From NCBI GenBank assembly GCA_030220185.1, contig JASPKZ010003423.1, positions 620,001 through 684,000 on the forward strand: a stretch of DNA of 64,000 nt. The letters run 5' to 3'. This DNA comes from Diploptera punctata. Its lineage: Eukaryota; Arthropoda; Insecta; Blattodea; Blaberidae. How positions within the stretch are numbered: position 1 is the stretch's first letter; the number at the start of each line of letters is the position of its first letter. Positions 30,957 through 41,316 of the stretch are shown here, piece by piece. The translations under genes and the position numbers were made by a program. The notes under the pieces are model-generated. The model searched no databases. It was not told the DNA's origin and saw only the letters and a program-made list of their open reading frames with translations.

Positions 30957-31590
30957 AATTATACGATCTTAAGATTTCTGTAAGGAAAACGAAGACCATG
31001 GCTTTTAGAGGAAGAGATCCAGTGAGATCCAAAATTATTTTAGAAAATCAAAGTATAGAACAGGTGTCTAGTTTCAAATATTTGGGCTGTGATGTTGGCT
31101 ACAATGTGGAAAGAGATATTGACTCCAAAATAAATAAATTTCATACGGTGTGTGGAACAATACAGAGAACATTCAAAAATAAAATTAGAAAAGAAACCAA
31201 GATAAAAATGTATAATGTTATGGCGGTTCCCACAATATTGTATGGATATGAAACTTGGGCTCCAGTGAAAAGACAGAAGGATAGAATACAGACGGCAGAG
31301 ATACGGTTCCTAAGACAAGTAAAAGGATGTACAAGACTTGATAGAATAAGAAATGAGGATATAAGAGAAGAATTGAAAGTACAGCCTTTATTGAATAAAG
31401 TCACGAATTACAGACAGAAATGGATTGATCACATGGATGGAATGAGTAAGGAGAGATATCCATTGTTAGCAAGAAATTATCAAGCAAGAGGAAGACGTGA
31501 TGTTGGAAGACCTAGAAGACGTTGGCCTGATGCATTATGAAGTCGGAACGGGCAATTGCCTAATCCCTGGAGTGATGATGATGATGATGA
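30957..31590 (+). mobile_element. L-beta LINE, 5'-truncated, young
   Basis: Nearly identical to the L-beta 3' end at 55.7-56.39 kb and ends in GATGATGATGATGATGAT (31573-31590). The start is abrupt at about 30957, as expected of truncated target-primed insertion. Confidence 0.9.
30998..31540 (+). CDS. L-beta RT C-terminal open frame (partial)
   Basis: An uninterrupted 180-codon frame ending at its natural stop: MAFRGRDPVRSK, SSFKYLGCDVGYN, CGTIQRTFKNKIRKETKIKM, ILYGYETWAPVK (Cys replaced by Tyr), IRFLRQVKGCTRLDRIRNED, WIDHMDGMSKERYP and DVGRPRRRWPDAL. This is the region after the RT palm, so the piece is not active alone. The real protein starts far upstream. The Met here is only the first in the fragment. 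Confidence 0.85.
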   Translation: MAFRGRDPVRSKIILENQSIEQVSSFKYLGCDVGYNVERDIDSKINKFHTVCGTIQRTFKNKIRKETKIKMYNVMAVPTILYGYETWAPVKRQKDRIQTAEIRFLRQVKGCTRLDRIRNEDIREELKVQPLLNKVTNYRQKWIDHMDGMSKERYPLLARNYQARGRRDVGRPRRRWPDAL

Positions 31591-32438
31591 TTATCTCTGT
31601 GTCTTCAGTTCTTTAACGTATTTCGCTACTCAGAATTCTAGTGGTATATCAGTTCCTTCTCGAGGCTAGGATACCCCATTTCAGAGAGTATAGTCAAAGA
31701 AAAACAATCCAAAGGTTTCAAGCATTTTCTTTGACCATAGTGTCTAAAATTCTGTAAACTTAGCATCTTGATGGCAGTTGAGTTGCAACTAGAATAATAA
31801 GGTAGGGAAATTCAGTAAAATAATATTGATATCACTATCAGATAAGTAAAGCTCATTATTTCACTTATTCTCTCAACAATGGTTACATCACATAGGTGGT
31901 CAAAACATAATTTTGCTCAATCTAAAACATCACATTTGTTTTTAGAAAGCATCTATCCAGGTCCTGTGAGTCACAAGATAATCTCCAGTATTAGAGTAAT
32001 TGTACAGACGAATAGAGTTTACGATACGCATCGTTTGTCGAGATAATTTATGTTGTAGCAAAAATAAGCAATCGATTTGTAATACTAATCTGTAAAAATG
32101 TTCCTCATATTAACATGGTGTCTTCTATTATCTTAAATAATGATAACAAATAACCATCAGTCCTGTTAAAATGTGTACAGTTAAGGGGTATTTAGTATGT
32201 TCCTAAATGTGCAAGACGTCCCAGAGAACTAACAGCGGTAATGTTTTCTTCCGTAACCAAGGTTGCAGACCCCGGAAAGATCCGTTGGACTTTTTCACTG
32301 TGTAAAAATCCTTCAGTATGGCAAGAAAAGCATGGATTTATGCGACATGAAAGAACCTGTGTGTCATAGGAAAGAATCAGAGCATACTAAAATAATGTTG
32401 TTTTGAAACGCTTTGGGCCAAAACGTTCTTTTAATAGA
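31591..32438. other. No gene or repeat recognised
   Basis: AT-rich unique-looking sequence, frequent stops in every frame. Confidence 0.45.
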
Positions 32439-32710
32439 TGAGTGGTCTAGTGGATATGTTCCTTGCCTCTGGTCCCGAGAGTCGCGCGTTCAAATCCGGC
32501 GAGGGTCGATGTTTTTTTTAGAGTGGTAAAATCCAAAGAGCAAGTCCTCCGGGAGGAACTTAAAGCTGTGGGTACCGAGTCTAAAGTTTTTCAGACTCAT
32601 TAAAGATCCTTAACCCTGAATAAAGAGGTCTCTAAGCAAAATTAACCGATCTTCTTCATCCTAGTAGTACCTTAGTTACCTACTAGATGTTTCATTGGGT
32701 CAGTATGTTT
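32439..32710 (+). mobile_element. SINE-E copy
   Basis: tRNA-like head AGTGGTCTAGTGGATATGTT with B box GCGTTCAAATCCGG, then GTCGATG, the GAGCAAGTCCTCCGGGAGGA block, TTTTTCAGACTCATTAAAGA and GGTCTCTAAGCAAAATTAAC. All blocks are shared in inverse order with 58805-59110. Confidence 0.85.
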
Positions 32711-33117
32711 TCCTCATTCCATTCATGACTTGTCTACTACCTCATAACAAAGGAGAGGCTACGCCCCAACATAGGGTTGTTAAGCCATTATAGATAGATA
32801 GAATCCTCGTCTTCATGTACCACATTTGTTTAAAATGTTCCTGGAGACTGAATAAATTTCTTGCATTCATTAGCCAACTCACTTTTTCGACCCAAATCCG
32901 ATAGAGAATTTGTTGACTGCTTTAAGGATACAAATTGCTTCACGATGGAATAATTCTCCAGAATTGTCTAGCCGTTCTACAAGAAGAATGGCGTTAATAT
33001 GTCAACATGAGGTCGATGACCTCATTCACAGAATGCCACATAATAATCATAAGTACTGCCACGAGTGATTTCCAAATTTATCTAGAGGAGTTGGAAGTTA
33101 AGAGTGGCGTTTGATAG
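32711..33117. other. No gene seen; H flank hairpin
   Basis: From 33050, ATAAGTACTGCCACGAGTGA...AAGAGTGGCGTTTGATAG is the hairpin block that precedes H elements. Confidence 0.5.
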
Positions 33118-33589
33118 GACTATTTAACGAATAAAATTAAGCTGTTTACTCAAAAATCATTATTTAAATATAGTTATTTTAAAATATGTATATATTTAAT
33201 GTATGCGACGATGTTAAAAACAAATGAGAAACGTTTGCTTATGTTTAATTTATTCATCACTGCAACTTGATCATACTATTTATTGCCAAATAGGATAGCA
33301 AAATTGTAAGAATGCAACCTAGTAGAGAAAAAATTGAAACACATGAAACTGTATATTATAACCAACATCATAGGTTATTATTTATTTTTTTCGGAAACAA
33401 CTCAGTAAAATGAGTATTTAAAAACACAATTATTGAAAACACAATTATCAAATGTGTAAGTCGAAGGAATCTGTTCATTATTTGCTATATTTAACGTATT
33501 TGTTAGAGAGTCAGTCACTGCAAAATAATGCTCTGACCTGTTCAGAATATTGGTCATTGACTCCCATTTGGGGCGTGAGTTAAATAGTC
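33118..33589 (+). mobile_element. H-family MITE-like element
   Basis: ATAGGACTATTTAAC and GTTAAATAGTCCTAT make a 15-bp inverted end here. The internal blocks TAAAATTAAGCTGTTTACTC and CAAAATAATGCTCTGACCTG match the other H copies. 472 bp. Confidence 0.8.
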
Positions 33590-33791
33590 CTATAATAATT
33601 GCTTTTAACGAGATCACACCGCATATTGAACAAAATTCACTTATAGTCGGTCTATTTTCTACGTGTCCAGATGATTATCGAGCCAATATTGTGATGACGC
33701 ATTGTTACCATGTTTTGTGCTGTTTTATCTGGTTTTCTTGAGTCGTTACTTTTTATTTCGCCATGACGCGACAGGTCTAGAAAATCTTTGG
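33590..33791. other. Unclassified spacer
   Basis: Short stretch between the H element and SINE-A. No motif. Confidence 0.4.
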
Positions 33792-34090
33792 CTTACCAGC
33801 CGGCTGTTGGCCTCGCATGCACATGTGTTATCACAGAGGTAGACGATCATCCAGCCATTGTAGGGATGACAAGTGGTCAGCACGTCGGGTCCCCAATCGT
33901 TATAGCTAATTAATGTAGCTACCCGAATTCCTCACGTTGCTGGGTGGGCGCCCGTTACTTATTTTAGCTATTCAAATTCCTCAAGATATTACGTGAGCAC
34001 CGGTCAATTTACTGGCTGAAATTTAATGAGGAAATTTCTTCCGTTGTTCTAAGACACGTTACATTAAACTGCTGAGTTATGGCGCGGGAC
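33792..34090 (-). mobile_element. Degenerate SINE-A
   Basis: Same block order as SINE-A (CTTACCAGCCGGCTGTTGGC at the 3' side, TGGCGCGGGAC at the 5' side) with many indels and a partly duplicated TTACTTATTTTAGCTATTC block. The head has lost its clear B box. The oldest SINE-A in the window. Confidence 0.8.
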
Positions 34091-34179
34091 TTAGTATCAA
34101 CAGTATGTGGCATAATCTATTAAGATATGTGGATATGTTTGTTGCTTAATTTTGAACGCTATATTTAGGCATATATATG

Positions 34180-34516
34180 GTCCACCGCTGTGGTCTCGAG
34201 GTAGCGTGCTGCCTTGTCACGCAGCGGGCCCGGGTTCGATTCCCGGTCGGGGCAGTTTTTCTGGGTGAGGTTTTTATCGGGGTTTTCCCTCACCTGTAAG
34301 ACAAATGTCAGGAAAACTTTAAGGCCCAAGCGGTCCCCGAAATAATATGGTCATCATCATCATCCTTATCATTGTCATAATCATCCTTCACCGGTGTGGA
34401 AAGCAGCGGGAAGCTACCACACCTACAATTCCCTAGTAAAGCTGCAAGCATAGCATGAAAATGCTATGATTGCAGTGAAGGACCTGCCTTAGGGCAGAAT
34501 TACTATGGATTGATGG
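34180..34516 (+). mobile_element. SINE-C, full length
   Basis: Reference-quality copy. Head GTCCACCGCTGTGGTCTCGA with TGCCTTGTCACGCAG and B box GGGTTCGATTCCC: the T arm and the CTTGTCACG loop resemble tRNA-Asp(GTC). Then GGTGAGGTTTTTATCGGGG, CACCTGTAAGACAAATGTCA, a CATCATCAT tract, CACACCTACAATTCCCTAGT, GCATGAAAATGCTATGATTG and TTACTATGGATTGATGGA, followed by (TA)n at 34517-34544. Confidence 0.95.
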
Positions 34517-34548
<32 letters not shown>

Positions 34549-34560
34549 AGAAAAATGAGC

Positions 34561-34634
34561 GCTTGAGCCGGGATTTAAACCCGAGTCTCTAAACTCTGTA
34601 CGTTTAGCGCTCTAACCAACTGAGCTACCCAAGT
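34561..34634 (-). tRNA. tRNA-like D unit, Ile/Ala-type body (pseudo-tRNA)
   Basis: 74 nt with acceptor CTTGGG/CTCAAG paired, perfect A box TAGCTCAGTTGG, stem TAAAC/GTTTA and B box GGGTTTAAATCCC (CpG decayed). The anticodon loop is GTACAGA, the same as in the Arg-like units despite a different body. Its partner faces away at 34700. Confidence 0.55.
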
Positions 34635-34699
34635 ATTCCAACACAAACATACATTTTTCTTATATATGTAGTACAAAAAATGTATGTTTGTGTTAGAAT

Positions 34700-34773
34700 T
34701 CTTGGGTAGCTGCGTTTGTTAGAGCACTAAACGTACAGAGTTTAGAGACTCCGGTTCAAATCCCGACTCAAGC
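34700..34773 (+). tRNA. tRNA-like D unit, mirror of 34561 (pseudo-tRNA)
   Basis: Same body in plus orientation, with a worn A box (TAGCTGCGTTTG). The anticodon stem and loop GTACAGA are intact. B box CGGTTCAAATCCC. The pair is head-to-head with a 65-bp spacer containing inverted ACACAAACATACATTTTT blocks. The flank ATTCATTTTTCTTTTCATATC is the same as at the 5.4-kb palindrome. Confidence 0.55.
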
Positions 34774-34837
34774 ATTCATTTTTCTTTTCATATCATATTT
34801 GCCTTCATTGCCAAATGTCAAAAACATAGTTATAACA

Positions 34838-34840
34838 CAG

Positions 34841-34889
<49 letters not shown>
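34838..34889. repeat. (CA)n(TA)n compound microsatellite
   Basis: About 26 nt of CA and 24 nt of TA, ending at the first base of the SINE-C head. Confidence 0.95.
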
Positions 34890-35237
34890 GTCCACCGTTG
34901 TGGTCTCCAGGTAGCGTGCTGCCTTGTCACGCAGTGGGCCCGAGTTCGATCCCCGGTCGGGGCAGATTTTCTGGGTGAGGTTTTTATCGGGGTTCTATTA
35001 CACCTGGAAGACAAATATCAGGAAAACTTTAAGGCCCAAACGATCCCCGAAATCATGTGGCCGTAATCATCATCATCATCATCCTTATCATTATCATCAT
35101 CGTTATCATCATCCTGCACCGGTGTGGAAAACAACAGGAAGCTACCACACCTACAATTCCCTAGTAAAGCTAAGCTAAGCTTGAAAATGCTATGATTGCA
35201 GTGAAGTACCTGCCTTCGGGCAGAATTACTATGGATG

Positions 35238-35240
<3 letters not shown>
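34890..35240 (+). mobile_element. SINE-C, full length
   Basis: Same as the copy at 34180, with an expanded CATCATC/CATTATCATC tract (35045-35115) and a small AAGCTAAGCTAAGC change. TA repeats flank it on both sides (to 34889 and 35241-35274). A 84-codon frame with a His run is only the translated CAT tract. Confidence 0.95.
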
Positions 35241-35280
<40 letters not shown>

Positions 35281-35307
35281 GGGATTTGGATCATGTTTAA
35301 TTACACT

Positions 35308-35604
35308 GACTATTTAACTCATGCCCCAAATGGGAGTCAATGACCAATCATATTTCAATGATTTTTTGATTGACAACCAATCACAGTCGTGTTTCGCCTC
35401 GAATTTATCAAAGAGAGCACTTCCTTTTTAATATTCTGAATAGGTCATAGCATCATTTTGCAGTGACTGACCCCGTAAGAAATACGACTACCAGATTGTA
35501 TATATAGTGCACGAATGTCAGCTCATAGTGCATATGGGAGATAATATAAACAAAATTGTAGGAATTGATTATACCACAAAAAACAATGTGCGTTTTGTAT
35601 GTCG
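35308..35604 (-). mobile_element. H-family element, cut by piggyBac insertion
   Basis: Starts GACTATTTAACTCATGCCCC and follows the H order (AGTCAATGACCAATCA, ATATTCTGAATAGGTCA, TTTTGCAGTGACTGA). It stops at about 35590, next to the left end of the piggyBac-like element. The remaining H end was not found on the far side. Confidence 0.7.
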
Positions 35605-35608
35605 TTAG

Positions 35609-37656
35609 TGGAGTTGTGGGGTCGAAAAAGATACCAACAGAAAATGTGATAGTACGTGCAGTTATATTTGTATTTATTGTGAAAAATAGAATTTTAAAGT
35701 AGTTTGTTTATTTGATTAACTGATTGTGGAATAATATGGATCATTTGGGGGAGGGAAATTCGCTAAATAACAGAATATATCACAAGTGTAGTGAAAAATA
35801 GAACAATAATTACCACGAACATCTATACAATGAATTTGTCAGATTTTGTATTCACACATATTTTTTCACTGAAATTTCAAAATACACTGAATAAAAACCC
35901 CCATTTAATTTACAAAAACTTTCTTTCATAATAGAGTGTTCCTAATTCTCCACATAACTGATCAGCATGTTCTGGCACATTGGTCTATCACATCTAACAC
36001 AATACTGGTTCGTTTTCTTTTCGTTTGAACAAAGACACAATGCACACTGTTTTCTTTTACATCCTTGATTGGTCTTCCAGTCATCGGAAATGTTTTCTTC
36101 AAAATCCTGGAAACAATCATTCTGAGTTCTTTTTGGTAGTCGATCATTTACAAGTTTTCTTTTAGGTATGGCTCTGTAAATTGTCGGCCTAAAGTTTTCA
36201 GGAATTCAAAGTGAGAAATAAGCTTGTAATCCTTGAAAGATAATTGCAATACCTAACAATTGACATCAGTTTTGTTCAGAATAGCATAGCAGACATCCAA
36301 GGGACCATCTCCTTCTTCGCCTACTTGTGCTATATGTAAAAAATGTTTTGTTCAAAGATATCTACTCCCCCTTTCGTATTATTATAAAAATACGAATATA
36401 ATTTGTGGTTTGCTTGTCTCAGGATCGGTACATTTCGAATGGTGCATGTTAGACAGCATAATGACAGTTTTTTTCTTTTTTTTAGGTACATGCAAAATAA
36501 ATGTTTGATCGTCTTTAAACCCATACTCTGTGATGTCTATTATATGTGTCCTGTTTGTTTGGAAGGATGTGCTAAACATTTCAGAGTCACATTCCAGTTC
36601 TGAATCTGTTTCATGTTCAGAATAATTATAGTCAGGATCTTTTCAAAGACCAGGAAACCAGTACCAAGCACTGATATACGTTTACGAGCATGATAGGCCA
36701 TATTAACACCAACTATACCATTGTTATTATAGCCTCACTCTGATGGTTAACAGTTTATATAAAAGCTGGTGCCGCGCGGCAATGCTTGACATGCGGTGTT
36801 GTCACGTTTCTCATAGCGCTATGGGCGTTTATTACTGATTATTTATGTTATTATTTAATTTTTATGTTATTATTTGATATTGTTTACGTTTTAAAATTAA
36901 AATTATATACGTATTTATTTATTAAATAATTTAATTCCAACATTATTACATAATTTTAATATCCATACAAAATCATGCTGAAAATATTATTATATTTATT
37001 ATTATTATTATTATTATTATCAGTATTATTATTATTATTATTATTAACTTTTCGGTCTGAATTTTTTTCCGATGGCCGCCACATGTTGGAATCACTTATA
37101 TATAAACTAATACAATATGTAGATATGGTATTATTATTCTAGCTACATATCATAATAAATCATTGATAATTATACAGTTAATTACGGTATACAATTTTAT
37201 AACTGGATCGAATGTTGCACATCGTTCCGAGTTTTAATGGAAACTGAGGGAAGAATAGCAATGTGGCAACATCGTCGTAGTCGCGGCAGTCGAGATCTTT
37301 GTATTTTAATAACATATAACAGCTGGGGGGAAACAAAGCGAGCCGCTTGTTAAGCATCATAGTGAGGCGATAATACATAAACTAACGTTCGACGAAAATA
37401 CTGGAACGCTACTGGAGTTGTGGGGTCGACAAAAATACTGGAACGCTACTGGAGTTGTGGGGTCGTAAAGGATACCACTCTTGATTTTACTTATACTCAG
37501 AGAAAGTAACAGTACTTACAGGTTACATACCATGGCTAAGGGTTAATATTAAACAAAGGGAAAGCTACACAAAAGTATTTCGAAAAAAAATGTATATTAA
37601 AAGAATGTCAGGGGTGTCCAGTTTCATTGGTACCATAAAAGACCCCACAACTCCGG
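35609..37656 (-). mobile_element. piggyBac-like element
   Basis: The outer ends are an inverted GGAGTTGTGGGGTC: TTAGT-GGAGTTGTGGGGTC on the left, GACCCCACAACTCC-GGTTAA on the right. TTAA/TTAG flanks fit the TTAA target of piggyBac. Inside, the same end motif occurs twice more as direct copies at about 37410 and 37448 in a 46-bp tandem repeat. A transposase relic lies on the minus strand. (TTA)n at 36994-37046. Confidence 0.65.
35925..36580 (-). pseudogene. piggyBac transposase C-terminal relic
   Basis: On the minus strand, frames in order give KKTVIMLSNMHHSK, then YNNTKGGVDIFEQN (the K.GVD..DQ motif with the third catalytic Asp; the Asp of DQ is Glu), and near the end CALCLCSN..., YCVRCDRPMCQN. 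That last part matches the Cys-rich C-terminal domain of piggyBac transposases. Stops and frameshifts separate the parts. The N-terminal half with the first two Asp residues was not found. Confidence 0.75.
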
Positions 37657-37700
37657 TTAAGGGTTATGTTAGGTAAAATATATTGGTTTAGTAATACACA

Positions 37701-38002
37701 GGGGGCAAGCCGTAGCGTAGTAGCTAAGGCACTGCGCCACAAGCCGGAAGGTGCAAGGTTCGAGTCTCGGTGGAGTCAGGACTTTTAAACTGACCAAACC
37801 TTCTCGCGGCACTATGGCCGACTCAGCCTCTAACGAAAATTAATAGCAGACGCTTGTTCTGGGGTAAAAGTGGCCGTCACGCAAGCCTGACAACCCGGCT
37901 TACATCAAGTGCCGATTGTCCAGAAAAAGTGGGTGCCTTAACCTCTTACTACCCCAAAAGCGTCTTGAGGCCTGTAGTGGGATCACTTTACCTTTACCTT
38001 TA
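37701..38002 (+). mobile_element. SINE-B, full length
   Basis: Head GCCGTAGCGTAGTAGCTAAG with B box AGGTTCGAGTCTC, body CTTGTTCTGGGGTAAAAGTG, GACAACCCGGCTTACATCAA, and 3' end TAGTGGGATCACTTTACC. It begins 40 bp after the piggyBac end. Confidence 0.9.
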
Positions 38003-38084
38003 GTAATCTACAAGTGTTTAAAATATTTGGTTGTGATGATGTAATGTGGTGATGTCATGTCTCCAGTCAGTGAATCAACTTGGG

Positions 38085-38250
38085 ACAGAAGAGGGAGAGT
38101 TGTAACCTCTTCTCGAGGCCTTGGGGTCAGCCAAAATAAATGGCGATATGAGTCACGTGTGCGAATGTTTGATATGTGTCGAACCAGGAACACCATAACA
38201 GACTACACATGTCACCGTAGAGTACATTTCATCTCATTCGTTCCATAAAG
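38085..38250 (+). repeat. Repeat F
   Basis: Inverse match of 10380-10560: CTCGAGGCCTTGGGGTCAGC, AAAATAAATGGCGATATGAG, TTTGATATGTGTCGAACC and GTAGAGTACATTTCATCTC. Two copies only. A 63-codon frame is not kept in the other copy. Confidence 0.65.
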
Positions 38251-39108
38251 TAAAGATGGGTATTACAATGAAACAAAATAAGGTTGCCGTGTTAGGGTCT
38301 TTACTCATCTTTACTAATGGGATAATGTAATCTGCTCTAAGAAATACATTAACCAAATTATAAATTGGTTACCAAGGAACGCAACTCGTATACCCAACAT
38401 AGGTTTCTGGATGAGTTGCATGACCTTGAAATTACGGTATACATGTGTTTAAAAGGGAAAAAATAAAATATGTCAGCAAGGTGAGCATGCAAACAATAGT
38501 GTGATTTTTTTTAAATAATGCTATGAGCATTATTAAGTGATTAGTAGTTAGCACATAGTTGATGTTTGTTTTGTATGTGTACAATGTCAACAGCTTGTGG
38601 TGTGTTTACACCAGTCAAAACAGTACTGATAGCTCACAGCAAATATACGCCACACTTACAACACCAATATTGACTTTTCCTTCTTCAACCACCCTTCATT
38701 CATAACATTCACATGTTTGGTTTAAGAATATAGAATAACAATAATATGACGGGAAGTTTATAACAGAGATTTGGCTTAAGATGTTATATTAAATACTGAT
38801 TGTACATATCTTTTGAATTAAATCAACACAAATGATTGACCAGATGAAACTGAGTAATGGACCTATTTTAATAATAATTAATTATTAGTTCAATATGTAT
38901 GAAAGTGTTAACACGGCTATGTAGGACCTACTTTTGCCTGTTCATTGCAAACGCACGATAATCCATTCTTCCTTACGTTCTGGTTTTCCCTTCGTATCTG
39001 TATACGATATGTATTGATCTAACATGTTTTCCCGCCCAAAGCAATGTATTCTCCTTTTCTTTATTACTTGCATTAGCATTTTTTTTAATTAATTCTTGTT
39101 AGTGAAAG
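38251..39108. other. No gene or repeat recognised
   Basis: AT-rich, no motif. Confidence 0.4.
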
Positions 39109-39456
39109 TGCCGCGCCATAGCCGAGTGGTTAAGGCAAGAAGTCTTGGCGCAGAGCTACCGGACATGAGCTGGTTCGAGTCCCCATGGGGGAAGAAATTT
39201 TCTCATGGAATTTCGGCCAGAATTGGACCGTTACCACCCAGTAACGTGAGGCATTTGGGTAGTTACTATAAGTAGCGACTCTTAAGTTGAGAAAACCAGC
39301 TATAACTGCTGAGGGAACCGACATGCTGACCACATGTCACCCCTACACTGGCTAGATGATCGTCAACCTCTATGATTAACACATGTGGATGTGAGGCCAG
39401 CAGCCGGATGGTAGGCCAAGGGCCTTCTAGTACTGTCGCGCTTGGAGTTTGGAGTT
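39109..39456 (+). mobile_element. SINE-A, plus orientation
   Basis: GCCGCGCCATAGCCGAGTGG head, B box TGGTTCGAGTCCC, body and 3' end as in copy 1-203, closing with TCGCGCTTGGAGTTTGGAGT. The 3' end differs from the 14.5- and 19.8-kb copies (CCCTCAATCGGAG), suggesting two SINE-A subfamilies. Confidence 0.9.
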
Positions 39457-39589
39457 ATAAGAATCAATAAATATATGTAGGCCTATCATTTTTATAATGA
39501 AATAGAACATACAATTTATTTAAATGGGGGAATTGTAAAATATCCTGATATAATTAGGAATTGCTAATTGGACTTATCCGTGCAAATGT

Positions 39590-40400
39590 TACAAGGAATA
39601 GGGCGCCAGAAGGCAAATAGTCTTCAGATACTTTTGCAATTCACGCGTCCCTTACTCGTGAGGATGCAATCAAACCTTTAGAGGGTAAAGAGTTGTTAGT
39701 GTATGCCGATGACGTAGTATTATTACATGATAGTAAACAAATACTAAAATCTAACACATTTATTCTATTAAATAACACTAACACAAGTACTGGAAGAAAA
39801 TATAATTAAAACTGATTGTATGGTTACATATATATGAATACATTATTAGGGGATGAACACTTAACAAACGAGGGAAATTTGAACAAGTGCCTAAAATCAA
39901 GTGCCTTGAAACGATAATAAGAAACATGAATTAGACCTAGAAATAAATCAAACGTAGGCTCAATTCTAGGATCGCGTCTTATTATTCCTTACAGAGACTA
40001 TTGTCAGTCCATATTCTCCAAAAATGAAAAATAAATAAGTAAATAAATAAAATGGCGATACTTCCGATTTTATTACATGTATATGAAACATTGTCTGAAA
40101 CTTTAAGAGAGGAGAAAAGATTTCAAATATTTTATATAAAGCGCTTAGGAGAATTTTTGGACCAAAGGGAGACGGACAGAAAGGTGAATGGAATTAACTA
40201 CCTAATAGCAAACTCTTATGTTTTTTTTTTTAAGGGAACAGATATAAAGAGACTGCAGTGTACAGGACATATGACACGAATGGAGAATCAAAGAGGGATA
40301 GAAATGTCATGAAGGAAAATAGACAGAAAACGTCCAATGGTAGGCCAAAAATTAGGAGGGATAATAACATTAGTGTTGAGAGATATATGTGCCGGATGCC
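39590..40400 (+). pseudogene. Worn L-alpha reverse transcriptase
   Basis: ELLVYADDVVLLHDSKQILK at about 39690 keeps the catalytic YADD. Then come LTNEGNL-like, the LEETLSETLREEKRFQIF region and RRDNNISVERYM. At least six frame breaks. Confidence 0.75.
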
Positions 40401-40528
40401 AAAGTTCCACAGCACTTTTATAAACCAAGGTCATGTTATGTATGTATTTGGCTAACATTTTACATTGGGACATAAGACCGAGATCAGTATCATTGGTTTG
40501 ATACATCTTTGCATGCGAAGACATTCGT

Positions 40529-40680
40529 AATTGTCTCGGGGTAGCATCGCTGCCTCGTATACAGCGGATTCGATCCCCGATCGGGACAGGTTTCCTGGAT
40601 GATGGCTTTCCTCGGGTTCTTTCCTCACCTATAACATAAATATCAGGAAAATTTAAGGCCTAAATTGATCCTGAACGTTA
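40529..40680 (+). mobile_element. Diverged SINE-C 5' half
   Basis: TTGTCTCGGGGTAGCATCGC, GATTCGATCCCCGATCGGGA, CCTCACCTATAACATAAATA and TTTAAGGCCTAAATTGATC follow the SINE-C order. The 3' half is missing. Confidence 0.7.
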
Positions 40681-41316
40681 CCTGGACACATTATATATTC
40701 GCCATGATTATTTGAATGTGTTAGTGAATGGCGTGTTTCGTCTTAATGTTGTGTTGTCTTGGCGGATATTGTGAATTGAGTTGATCCTTCATTCAGGAAG
40801 GTCCTCGTTGTCCTTGTGTGGTCAAAAAACTATGTATGTGAACCAAAGTTTAAAGTCCCTCTTCCGACAGGTCGTGCCACTGTAAGGCCCGGGCGACGCG
40901 ATGTAGGGCACGTATAAGTGCCCTTAAGGTGAGAGGTTAAACTACAACCAAGAGAGAGAAAGAGAGAGACTAAATAGCAGGACATTAATAATCACATGAA
41001 CGGACATATGTAATTATAGGTGATTACTGTAGGGCCCGGATTTTGATCAAATGCCATCTTTTTTACGAGTTATCAGAGACGATGCAGATTAATAATTAAG
41101 TGCACTGTGCAATAAATATGTTAGATATATGAGGTTTTTATAGGTAATTAAAATGCATTTTTTCACATTTTTCTGACAAAGTCATTTTACAAATTTTATT
41201 TGTAATTTCAGGTCATTTTATTTACTTTTCGTACTTTCATACGTCAGTTTTTAAATAATCTATGGTTAAATGTTTATTGGAAAAGTCAATAGAGTTAATT
41301 AATAGTGCTGAAAATT
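40681..41316. other. No gene seen
   Basis: Unclassified, with a short GA-rich run near 40955-40975. Confidence 0.4.

Noticed and set aside
30998..31540. Host gene from a clean 180-codon frame
   Set aside because: It matches the L-beta LINE tail at 55784 almost exactly and ends in (GAT)n; it is part of a retrotransposon.
34924..35178. Frame with a poly-His stretch
   Set aside because: Translation of the CAT-rich tract of SINE-C.
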